From Pseudomonadota bacterium (GTDB taxonomy: Bacteria > Pseudomonadota > Alphaproteobacteria > Rhizobiales > Kaistiaceae), in contig JAEWAD010000312.1 of the NCBI GenBank assembly GCA_023391905.1, positions 1 to 12,971 of the forward strand: a DNA stretch of 12,971 nt. The letters run 5' to 3'. Shown piece by piece: positions 7,026-12,967 of this stretch (position 1 is the first letter of the stretch; the number at the start of each line of letters is the position of its first letter). The notes beneath the pieces are model-generated. The model ran no database searches and was not told the DNA's origin. It saw nothing but the letters and a program-made list of their open reading frames with translations. Both the position numbers and the translations under genes were made by a program.

Positions 7026-8444
7026 ATGAAAATCGCAGTCATCGGAACGGGTTATGTCGGACTGGTAAGCGGCACCTGCTTCGCCGCCTGGGGCCATGAG
7101 GTGGTCTGCGTCGACAAGGACGCGCAGAAGATCGCCGGCCTCAAGCGCGCTGTCCTGCCGATCTACGAGCCCGGCCTGGACGAACTGGTCGAGGAGAACA
7201 CGGCCGTCGGACGGCTCGCCTTTACCTGCAACCTCGCCGAGGCGCTGAAGGGGGCGGCCGTCGTGCTGATCGCGGTCGGTACGCCGACCCGGGCCGGTCA
7301 TGGCGACGCGGATCTCTCCTTCGTCTACATGGCGGCCCGCGAGCTGGCGCCGCATCTCGAGAAGGGCGCGGTCGTCACCGTCAAGTCCACCGTGCGGGGC
7401 GGCACGGGCGACGTCGTCGAGAAGATCATCGGCTCGATCCGGCCGGCGGGGAGCTTCTCGGTCGCGTCCAATCCGGAATTCCTGCGCGAGGGCGTCGCGA
7501 TCCGCGATTTCCTTGAGCCGGACCGGGTGGTGATCGGCATCGAGGACGAGCGCGCTCGCAAGGCCCTGATGGAGCTCTACGGTCCGCCGCTCGAGACGCG
7601 CGGCACGCCGATTGTCGTCACGCGCCGCCGCACGTCCGAACTGATCAAGTATGCCGCCAACGCTTTCCTGGCGACGAAGATCACCTTCATCAACGAACTC
7701 GCCGATCTCTGCGAGGAAGTCGGCAGCGACGTCGGCGAGCTGGCGCTCGGCATGGGCCTCGACAAGCGTATCGGTGCGAGCTTCCTGAATGCCGGCCCCG
7801 GCTATGGCGGCTCCTGCTTCCCGAAGGACACGCTGGCACTCCTGCGCACTGCGCAGGACCACGGCGTGTCGCTGCGGCTGGTCGAGGAGACCGTTACCGC
7901 CAACGAGGCACGCAAGCGCCGCATGGCACTCAAGGTCATGGAGGCCCTGGACGGCGACGTCGAGGGCGCCACGATCGCCGTGCTGGGCCTGACCTTCAAG
8001 CCGGATACGGACGACATGCGCGACGCACCGTCGGTGCCGCTGATCGAGACGCTGCAGCGCTTCGGCGCCCGCATCCGCGCCTACGACCCGGTCGGGACGG
8101 AGAACGCCAGCCGCATGCTGTCGGACGTCGAGTTCTGCCACGACGCCTATGAATGCGTCTGCGATGCGGATGCGGTGGTCGTCGTGACGGAATGGGACAG
8201 CATCCGCAGGCTCGACCTCGGCCGCGTCAAGCGTGCCATGCGCCAGGCGGTCCTGGTCGATCTTCGGAACGCGTTTTCGCGCGGCGCGGCCGAGGAAGTT
8301 GGCTTTCGCGTTTCTGCCATCGGTCGGCCGGCGCCCGCGCCGGCGCGCCAGGAGATGCGCAATTTCGGACTGCAGGCGGACGAAGCGCGGTCGCGGGCAG
8401 GACGTGGGGGCGACAACCAGGCAAAGGGCGGGAGGCTCGAATGA
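7026..8444 (+). CDS. ugd: UDP-glucose 6-dehydrogenase
   Basis: A 472-residue nucleotide-sugar dehydrogenase that oxidises UDP-glucose to UDP-glucuronate with two NAD, the substrate of the first enzyme in this operon. Seen: NAD-binding VIGTGYVGL (5-13), VGTPT (84-88), SNPEFLREG (148-156), the central helix ELIKYAANAF (205-214), catalytic Cys264 in GYGGSCFPKDT and the C-terminal GLTFKPDTDDMRDAPS (321-336). The usual STVPVGT is STVRGGT here (121-127). Residues 436-472 form a charged, low-complexity tail beyond the usual end. The ATG at 7026 is chosen because GGGAGG lies 10 nt upstream; the GTG at 7017 is too close to it. Eighteen bases separate it from the synthase, and its stop overlaps the next start (ATGA). 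The S. meliloti aps cluster, as I recall it, lacks this gene. Confidence 0.93.
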   Translation: MKIAVIGTGYVGLVSGTCFAAWGHEVVCVDKDAQKIAGLKRAVLPIYEPGLDELVEENTAVGRLAFTCNLAEALKGAAVVLIAVGTPTRAGHGDADLSFVYMAARELAPHLEKGAVVTVKSTVRGGTGDVVEKIIGSIRPAGSFSVASNPEFLREGVAIRDFLEPDRVVIGIEDERARKALMELYGPPLETRGTPIVVTRRRTSELIKYAANAFLATKITFINELADLCEEVGSDVGELALGMGLDKRIGASFLNAGPGYGGSCFPKDTLALLRTAQDHGVSLRLVEETVTANEARKRRMALKVMEALDGDVEGATIAVLGLTFKPDTDDMRDAPSVPLIETLQRFGARIRAYDPVGTENASRMLSDVEFCHDAYECVCDADAVVVVTEWDSIRRLDLGRVKRAMRQAVLVDLRNAFSRGAAEEVGFRVSAIGRPAPAPARQEMRNFGLQADEARSRAGRGGDNQAKGGRLE

Positions 8445-9016
8445 GAAAACGGAATTCTGACGCAATCCGGGCCGTGGCCCGGTTGAGGGGGGCGATCCCG
8501 GTTGCCCTGGCAGCAATGGTCCTTGCGGGCCCGGTTGCCGCGTCGACCGCGCCGGCCGCGGAAAGCGGGCCACCGGCGGGGAGCGCGGCCATGTCGGCCG
8601 CCGAGCTCTATACGCTCTATCGCGACAAGAGCTGGCAATGGCCGGATGGCGCGGGCCGCATGGACAGTGCGGATCGCCGCTTCACCGCCTGGGTCGACGG
8701 TGAAAAGGGCAAGTCCTGGGCCGAAGGACGGTGGCTGATCACCGATGCGGGCATGCTGTGTTTCAAGGCCGACTGGCACAGCGGCGAGGACGTGCTGCCT
8801 GTCAGGAACTGCTTCGCGCACCGCATCGACGGCGGGACGATCTACCAGAAGAGAGAGCCCGACGGGCAGTGGTACGTCTTCCGCCACGCCGAGGCTCGCG
8901 ACGACGACGAAGCCAACAAGCTGGTGTCGGAAGACCTCGTTTCCGGACGCCTCGATGAACTCAAGCCGGCGCCGCGCCCGATGCGGCCGGCACTGAAACA
9001 GCAAGCCAGGAAGTGA
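8441..9016 (+). CDS. apsH1: Small exported protein, ApsH1-like (DUF995-type)
   Basis: A 191-residue protein with an N-terminal signal: basic MRKRN, then a hydrophobic stretch (about 18-35) and AASTAPA before likely cleavage, so periplasmic or secreted. The mature domain (about 50-175) contains MSAAELYTLY, KSWQWPDGAG, RFTAWV, GRWLITDAGMLCF, two cysteines (107, 124), GGTIYQKREPDGQWYVFRH and a final DELK helix. It aligns over its length with the protein at 10098-10613, sharing both cysteines at the same 17-residue spacing. The pattern resembles DUF995 proteins of rhizobia, assigned from memory. The start overlaps the ugd stop (ATGA) with GGAGG upstream, so it is coupled. No enzymatic motif is recognised. 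A role in handling or surface attachment of the polymer is a guess from context. Confidence 0.8.
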   Translation: MRKRNSDAIRAVARLRGAIPVALAAMVLAGPVAASTAPAAESGPPAGSAAMSAAELYTLYRDKSWQWPDGAGRMDSADRRFTAWVDGEKGKSWAEGRWLITDAGMLCFKADWHSGEDVLPVRNCFAHRIDGGTIYQKREPDGQWYVFRHAEARDDDEANKLVSEDLVSGRLDELKPAPRPMRPALKQQARK

Positions 9017-9023
9017 GACGGCT

Positions 9024-9980
9024 ATGAAATCACATTACGTGGTGGCTGCCGCCCTGTTGTGCGGGGCCTTCTTCTCCAGCGCGGTCTACGCGGCGAGTGG
9101 CGCTTCGGGCGCCAATGTCGACAACCGCAGCCAGTTCCAGGACAAGCGTCCGGTGATCACCGCCCAGTCGCTGGTCGCGGGGGCGTATGACCCGCACGGC
9201 GACTACGCCAACGACTCGAACTCCAAGATCGAGCATCTCTTCCTGCCCTGGGAGGACGTCGATCTGGAAAGCCTCGCCATGGCGGACGCCTATGCCCGCC
9301 AGCGCGGGCGCTCCTTGTTGATCAGCGTCGAGCCGTGGTCGTGGGCCCGCGACTGGCGCGCGACGCCCGAGGATCTGCTCCATGGAATCCTGACGGGACG
9401 CTATGATGCCAACATGGCGGCTGTCTGTTCCAAGGCTGCCGAGTTGAAGAGCCCGGTGACCATCCGCTGGGCCCAGGAAATGGACGACAAGTCCGGCCAG
9501 TTCACCTGGTCGTCCTGGCGGCCCGAGGACTACATCAAGGCCTACCGGCATGTGGTCGACGTGTGCCGCAAGTACTTGCCTTCGGCCCAGTACATGTGGT
9601 CGCCGAAGGGTGACGAGGGCCTCGAGGCCTTCTATCCCGGCGACGACTATGTCGACTCGATCGGCCTGTCCGTCTTCGGCTACCAGCCGTACGACCATCT
9701 GACGATGGGCCGTGACACGGGGTTCGTGGAGCGGACCAAGCCGGGCTATGATCGGGTGAAGGGTTTCGGCAAGCCGATCGTCATCGCCGAACTCGGCTAT
9801 GAGGGCAAGGACGACTATGTCCGCGGCTGGGCGCTGGCCGCGAACCAGCCGCATCCCGAATTCCCGGCCATGACCGCGGTCGTCTACTTCAACGATCGCG
9901 AAGTCTATCCCTGGCCGCGCGATGTGGGGCGCCCGGATTGGCAGGTCGCCAATCACCCGCTGGATTGGCCGATGAACTGA
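9024..9980 (+). CDS. apsE: Exported glycoside hydrolase, GH26-like (ApsE)
   Basis: A 318-residue protein with a clear signal peptide (hydrophobic 5-20, likely cleavage near VYAA-SG). The rest looks like a TIM-barrel glycosidase of clan A: FLPWEDVD (73-80), SVEPWSW (101-107), TIRWAQEMD (146-154, putative acid/base Glu152), YMWSPKGD (190-197) and PIVIAELGYE (251-260, putative nucleophile Glu256). The pattern is closest to GH26-type endoglycanases; the relative in S. meliloti is described as an endoglucanase-like protein. In synthase operons such periplasmic hydrolases trim or edit the nascent chain, as BcsZ does for cellulose. The substrate here is unproven and may be the arabinose-containing polymer itself. 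AGGAAG precedes the ATG by 10 nt; it starts 7 nt after the previous stop. Confidence 0.82.
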   Translation: MKSHYVVAAALLCGAFFSSAVYAASGASGANVDNRSQFQDKRPVITAQSLVAGAYDPHGDYANDSNSKIEHLFLPWEDVDLESLAMADAYARQRGRSLLISVEPWSWARDWRATPEDLLHGILTGRYDANMAAVCSKAAELKSPVTIRWAQEMDDKSGQFTWSSWRPEDYIKAYRHVVDVCRKYLPSAQYMWSPKGDEGLEAFYPGDDYVDSIGLSVFGYQPYDHLTMGRDTGFVERTKPGYDRVKGFGKPIVIAELGYEGKDDYVRGWALAANQPHPEFPAMTAVVYFNDREVYPWPRDVGRPDWQVANHPLDWPMN

Positions 9981-10036
9981 TCCTCCGGAGCGGCGGTAGT
10001 CGTCAGGCCTCGGCCGCTTCGTCTCCCTGTTTGCCC

Positions 10037-10076
10037 GCGCATCCAGCCCGAAACGTAATCTGCCTTGCGGATGCGC
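10037..10076 (+). promoter_or_regulatory. Long-loop hairpin between apsE and apsH2
   Basis: GCGCATCC (10037-10044) and GGATGCGC (10069-10076) are perfect complements around a 24-nt loop, within the only sizeable gap (117 nt) inside the operon. In the mRNA it would fold nine bases before the AGAGGA ribosome-binding site of the next gene. It could tune expression or stability of the last cistron; no U-run follows, so a terminator is unlikely. Confidence 0.35.
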
Positions 10077-10097
10077 CCTATGCGAGAGGAACCCAAA

Positions 10098-10613
10098 GTG
10101 TCTCCGATCCGAATCTCGATTGCGAGCGCGGCTGTGTCCGTCCTCGTCGTGACGGGAGCCATCGCGGCTCCCCAGTCGAAGTCCGCCGAGGTGACGGCCA
10201 AGCTGGCTGCGGCCGCGAAGCCGATGAGCGCGAAGGCGCTGGAAGCGCTGTACGCTGGCAAGACCTGGAAGTGGAAGGACGGTGCCGGCTATTTCTCGGC
10301 CGACGGACATCAGTTCACCGGATGGCAGCAGACCAGCCCATCCTGGTACTATTACGGCCGGGGCCGCTGGACGACCAGCAATAGCGGCAAGCTCTGCATG
10401 CAGGCGCTCTGGTACTACAGGACCGGCTACGGCAAAAATCCATCCTGCATCCTACATCGGGAAAAGGATGGCGTGATCTACCAGAAGCCGGCGCTCGGCG
10501 GCGAATGGTATGTCTTCCGTCACAATCCCGTGCGGCCCGACGACGAGATCCATAGGCTTCTTCCCGGCGATCGCGTCGCCAAGAATGTCGCCCGACTGGA
10601 GGCCCAGCGCTGA
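10098..10613 (+). CDS. apsH2: Small exported protein, ApsH2-like, paralogue of ApsH1
   Basis: A 171-residue exported protein. The GTG at 10098 is chosen: AGAGGA lies 7 nt upstream and the product starts with a standard signal peptide (hydrophobic 8-24, cleavage near AIAAP). In-frame ATGs at 10080 and 10065 would add residues before the signal and lack a ribosome-binding site. The mature domain has MSAKALEALY, KTWKWKDGAG, QFTGWQ, a Trp/Tyr-rich stretch WYYYGRGRW (83-91), Cys100 and Cys117, GVIYQK, GGEWYVFRH and DDEIHRLLPGDRV. Nearly every block has a counterpart in the protein at 8441-9016, so the two are paralogues flanking the hydrolase gene. It resembles DUF995 proteins from memory. Aromatic surface residues could bind sugar, but function is unknown. 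It is last in the operon, followed by a strong hairpin. Confidence 0.78.
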   Translation: MSPIRISIASAAVSVLVVTGAIAAPQSKSAEVTAKLAAAAKPMSAKALEALYAGKTWKWKDGAGYFSADGHQFTGWQQTSPSWYYYGRGRWTTSNSGKLCMQALWYYRTGYGKNPSCILHREKDGVIYQKPALGGEWYVFRHNPVRPDDEIHRLLPGDRVAKNVARLEAQR

Positions 10614-10645
10614 TCCGTTTCAGCGTTCGCCGGCGATCTCGAAAA

Positions 10646-10685
10646 ACGAAACTCCGGAAGCGGTCGGCCGCTTCCGGAGTTTCGT
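10646..10685 (-). terminator. Intrinsic terminator between convergent genes
   Basis: Perfect 18-bp stem: ACGAAACTCCGGAAGCGG at 10646-10663 and CCGCTTCCGGAGTTTCGT at 10668-10685, with tetraloop TCGG. On the minus strand the stem runs into five T residues (10646-10642), the classic form, so it ends the small exported-protein gene at 10730-11044. From the plus side the same stem follows the apsH2 stop by 32 nt and probably ends the polysaccharide operon too, though without a full U-tract. Confidence 0.9.
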
Positions 10686-10729
10686 GTCGAGCATAGGACG
10701 ACAAGCGATCGGCCGGTCGGCCGGGTCGC

Positions 10730-11044
10730 TCAGAACATGCCGCGCGAATGGCAGCGAGACTTCTGTCCGAAGCCGCTCGGCGTGCAGACGAGCGAGCTGC
10801 CGCGTGCATAGTCGGCGGCGGAAATCTTGACGACCTGCGCCTTGCCGACCTTGTTGTAGCGGACTTCGCCATTGACCCGATATTTGACGAGGTAGACCGT
10901 CCGGGTGTCGTCCTTCTTCTTGCGGGTCTCCTTCGCCTCGGCTCCGGCTTGCCCCGCCAGCGTCGTCGCGAGTCCGATCGCGGCCACCGCTACCCACTTC
11001 AGGCTCTTCCGGCGGGCATTGCAAAGCAGTTCATTGCGTCTCAC
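10730..11044 (-). CDS. Small exported protein of unknown function
   Basis: A 104-residue protein I do not recognise. Starting at GTG 11044, with a strong AGGAGG 7 nt upstream, it begins with a basic segment and a hydrophobic helix (about 17-31) ending AGQAGAEA, which reads as a signal peptide. The mature part is about 68 residues and very basic (ETRKKKDD, VKYRVNGEVRYNKVGKAQVVKI), with two cysteines (87, 98) that could pair. An upstream in-frame ATG at 11122 would put 26 charged residues before the signal and has no ribosome-binding site. It is convergent with the polysaccharide operon and divergent from the AraC-family gene, and ends in an intrinsic terminator. A cationic exported protein beside a polymer operon might interact with an acidic matrix, but that is speculation. 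Confidence 0.7.
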   Translation of the reverse strand: MRRNELLCNARRKSLKWVAVAAIGLATTLAGQAGAEAKETRKKKDDTRTVYLVKYRVNGEVRYNKVGKAQVVKISAADYARGSSLVCTPSGFGQKSRCHSRGMF

Positions 11045-11210
11045 GGGATTGCCTCCTGGCTCTTGATCCGGAAGACGTCTTATCGGCAACCCGCTAACAC
11101 TCTTGCCGAGAAATTCTGACACTTTTCTTCAATTTTTCTGCCGTCTCTCGCAGCGGGGCCGCCTGTCCGACGGCACTAGAAATCTGCCCGTGGGCGTTGG
11201 CTTCAATGGC

Positions 11211-11245
11211 GATCACGAATTCTTGATCTGCTCCCGCAATGCGGG
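11211..11245. promoter_or_regulatory. Two adjacent palindromes upstream of the AraC-family gene
   Basis: GATCA-c-GAATTC-t-TGATC (11211-11228) is symmetrical except for one base pair. Five bases later CCCGCA (11233-11238) and TGCGGG (11240-11245) flank a single A. They lie about 110-150 bp before the regulator start, suitable for operators or, for the second, a short leader hairpin. The cognate protein is unknown. Confidence 0.4.
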
Positions 11246-11257
11246 TCTTCTGGTCAA
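11223..11257. promoter_or_regulatory. Inverted half-site pair TTGATC-N23-GGTCAA
   Basis: TTGATC (11223-11228) faces GGTCAA (11252-11257). The same pair, extended to TTGATCT and CTGGTCAA, lies upstream of the polysaccharide operon with an 11-bp shorter spacer, one helical turn. It is a candidate shared site for the CuxR-like regulator, implying autoregulation. The evidence is sequence resemblance only. Confidence 0.3.
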
Positions 11258-11259
11258 AT

Positions 11260-11276
11260 AATAAGTTGCCCTTATT
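11260..11276. promoter_or_regulatory. AT-rich inverted repeat upstream of the AraC-family gene
   Basis: AATAAG (11260-11265) and CTTATT (11271-11276) are perfect complements around TTGCC. Like the operon palindrome at 3134-3154 it begins AATA, ends TATT and closely follows a CTGGTCAA. It may be a related operator or a promoter element. Confidence 0.35.
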
Positions 11277-11357
11277 TACATTAACCCAGATGGCGCGAAT
11301 ACCTTGAAATCAGGAGGGTTCCGCATCTACTCTGTCGCGTTGACTTGATAGGGTAGT

Positions 11358-12500
11358 GTGGTGACATCGGACGGGTCCGAGAACAGCTCCTCGCGGTCAG
11401 AGTTCGTCGAGCGTCGGCGTCAGCCACGCGTGCCGCTGGCCCCGCTTGCCGACGACCCGAGCAAGCCCTCCGCTCTCGTTCCATCGTGTTTCACCACCCA
11501 ACACCTTGAGGCGTCCCAGCAGTTCAGGGCCTGGCAGGATTATCTGGCGCCCATGTTCGATGTACGCCTGCCGCCCGATATCGGCGTCGAGGGCGGCTTT
11601 CCGGTCCGGCAGACGGTCTGGAATCTCGGCGGCATCCTGTTGGTGCAGCAGGCCGTGCCGGCGTACAGCTTCGAGCGCTCTCGCGACCAGGTGCGCTTCA
11701 GCCCGATCGACCACTGGCAGATCACCTTCCTGCGCGCCGGAAGGAGCTGGACCGCGGTCGGCGAGCTCGTCGCGGAAAACAGTCCCGGCATGGTGGAGAT
11801 CCGATCGCTCGGCCAGCCGTTCCGTGGACGGGCGACAGCGACGGAATCGGTCACCCTGATCGTACCCGTCGACCAGTTCGCTTCGCGCGGCGGCCTGCCC
11901 GAGGCCAGCCAGCATGTGGTGCTGGGCGGCCACCGCGCCCGGATGCTGATCGACTTCGTGACCAGCGTGGAGGGCAGCCTCGGGCAGTTGACGCAGGAGG
12001 GTCTCGCCAGCGTCCGGGGCAGCCTGCTGGAGATGGTGTTCGACACGGTCTCCCATCTGGTCGGTACCCGCCGCGAGCCGGACCAGGCCTCCAATCTCGG
12101 GCTGATGACCCGCGCCCGTCGCTATATCCAAAGTCACCTGACTTCGGAGGAGCTGACGGCGGACGCCCTCAGCCGGGAGCTGGCGATCTCCCGCACGCGG
12201 CTATACGAGCTCTTCGAAAGCTCCGGCGGCGTGCTGAGATATATTCGCGAACGTCGCCTGGTCGCGGCCCACGCCATGCTGGCGGACGTTTCGAGCACGC
12301 GGAAGATTGCCGATGTCGCGACGCTCTTCGGCTTCGATTCCGCCGCCAATTTCAGCCGCGCCTTCACGCAGCAGTTCGGCTACAGCCCGAGCAGCGTGCG
12401 CCGGCTGCCGCACGGGCTCGTCGTGCCTGCCGACCTTCGCTCCGATCCACAGCAGCAGGTGACCTTCGAGGATCTCCTGCGGACTCTTCATCCGGTTTGA
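11358..12500 (+). CDS. cuxR: CuxR-like AraC-family activator, putative c-di-GMP receptor
   Basis: A 380-residue transcription factor. The flexible N-terminus (1-42) carries ERRRQPRVPL (18-27) with the RxxxR signature at Arg20-Arg24, the arm by which PilZ domains grip c-di-GMP. Then comes a cupin-type AraC_binding_2-like domain (about 43-200), a helical segment (200-235) and a bipartite AraC helix-turn-helix (about 250-350) with ELAISRTRLYELF and KIADVATLFGFDSAANFSRAF...FGYSPS; 30 further residues follow. S. meliloti CuxR has this order, binds c-di-GMP through RxxxR plus cupin and activates uxs1-uxe-aps. With the aps-type operon just upstream the same role is likely here. The frame opens at a TAG at 11349, so only GTG 11358 or GTG 11361 can start it; AGGG (11350-11353) suits the second slightly better. 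Ligand binding is inferred, not shown. Confidence 0.85.
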   Translation: MVTSDGSENSSSRSEFVERRRQPRVPLAPLADDPSKPSALVPSCFTTQHLEASQQFRAWQDYLAPMFDVRLPPDIGVEGGFPVRQTVWNLGGILLVQQAVPAYSFERSRDQVRFSPIDHWQITFLRAGRSWTAVGELVAENSPGMVEIRSLGQPFRGRATATESVTLIVPVDQFASRGGLPEASQHVVLGGHRARMLIDFVTSVEGSLGQLTQEGLASVRGSLLEMVFDTVSHLVGTRREPDQASNLGLMTRARRYIQSHLTSEELTADALSRELAISRTRLYELFESSGGVLRYIRERRLVAAHAMLADVSSTRKIADVATLFGFDSAANFSRAFTQQFGYSPSSVRRLPHGLVVPADLRSDPQQQVTFEDLLRTLHPV

Positions 12501-12537
12501 CTTGCCGGGTCGCCTGACGCCGGGTGGTCCCAGTCAT

Positions 12538-12553
12538 GGGGCGTCGACGCTCC
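12538..12553 (+). terminator. Short hairpin after the AraC-family gene
   Basis: GCGTCGACGC (12541-12550) is a perfect palindrome, extended by GG/CC with one G-T step to 16 bp. It lies 38 nt after the regulator stop. It could weakly end that transcript or be an operator for the next gene; there is no U-tract. Confidence 0.25.
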
Positions 12554-12625
12554 GCTTTGCGACTTGACCGGCCGCGAGGCAGCGCGCAATGAGGCCCTCC
12601 GGATTGGAAAACTGCGGAGACAAGA

Positions 12626-12883
12626 ATGTCCGACAAGACCGAAGCCGAGCTCGATACCGAGTTCGAGGATTTCGAAGGCGACCACTTCAAGGTGACCATC
12701 ACCGTCGACGTGATCGCCGGCAACCGGACCGAGGCGGCTATGCTGGCCTACTGGTCGCTCAGCGACGAACTCCCCGATACGTTCGCGGTGACGGACGAGG
12801 CAGGGGTCTCCGAGGAGATCACCCTGACGGACGAGCAGATGGAAGAAGCGCTCGCGGACGAGCTCGCCCTCGAAATCGTCTGA
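12626..12883 (+). CDS. Small acidic protein of unknown function
   Basis: An 85-residue protein I do not recognise. It is strongly acidic: MSDKTEAELDTEFEDFEGDHF at the N-terminus and a Glu/Asp-rich helix (about 66-85, TDEQMEEALADELALEIV) at the end. Between them FKVTITVDVIAGNRTEAAMLAYWSLSDELP reads as one or two beta strands and a helix, giving a compact alpha/beta look. There are no cysteines, signal peptide or membrane segment, so it is probably cytosolic. GGAGA lies about 7 nt before the ATG, supporting translation, and Asp/Glu codon use matches neighbouring genes. It follows the AraC-family regulator by 125 nt on the same strand. Function and any link to the polysaccharide system are unknown. 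Confidence 0.7.
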   Translation: MSDKTEAELDTEFEDFEGDHFKVTITVDVIAGNRTEAAMLAYWSLSDELPDTFAVTDEAGVSEEITLTDEQMEEALADELALEIV

Positions 12884-12894
12884 GGCCGTCGGTT

Positions 12895-12967
12895 CCGGAG
12901 GAATCTCGCTCCGGGACTGGCGCTTGCAAACATGGCAGCCGGCGGGCCTCTGTGGGCGCTCGCCGGC
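12895..12967 (+). terminator. Two hairpins after the acidic-protein gene
   Basis: CCGGAG/CTCCGG (12895-12900 / 12909-12914, 8-nt loop) begins 11 nt past the stop. A second stem, GCCGGCG/CGCCGGC (12938-12944 / 12961-12967, 16-nt loop), reaches almost to the window edge, so any following T-run cannot be seen. Probable transcript end of the small acidic gene. Confidence 0.4.

Larger units (their letters stand above)
11045..11357. promoter_or_regulatory. Divergent promoter region of the exported-protein and AraC-family genes
   Basis: 313 bp without a gene. It contains a T-rich stretch (about 11118-11143), the 10-bp palindrome AAGACGTCTT (11072-11081) in the leader of the minus-strand gene, three consecutive inverted repeats at 11211-11276, and a strong AGGAGGG at 11312-11318 with no ATG, GTG or TTG at a usable distance. 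No confident -35/-10 pair is evident. An ATG at 11290 opens only five codons. Confidence 0.5.

Noticed and set aside
6915..8573. 552-codon open frame on the minus strand
   Set aside because: Antisense to ugd, whose catalytic motifs are intact; the translation is Arg/Asp/Ala-rich without any recognisable domain, as expected opposite high-GC coding sequence.
9030..10310. 426-codon open frame on the minus strand
   Set aside because: Antisense to the GH26-like gene and the start of its neighbour; no domain, no ribosome-binding site, typical shadow composition.
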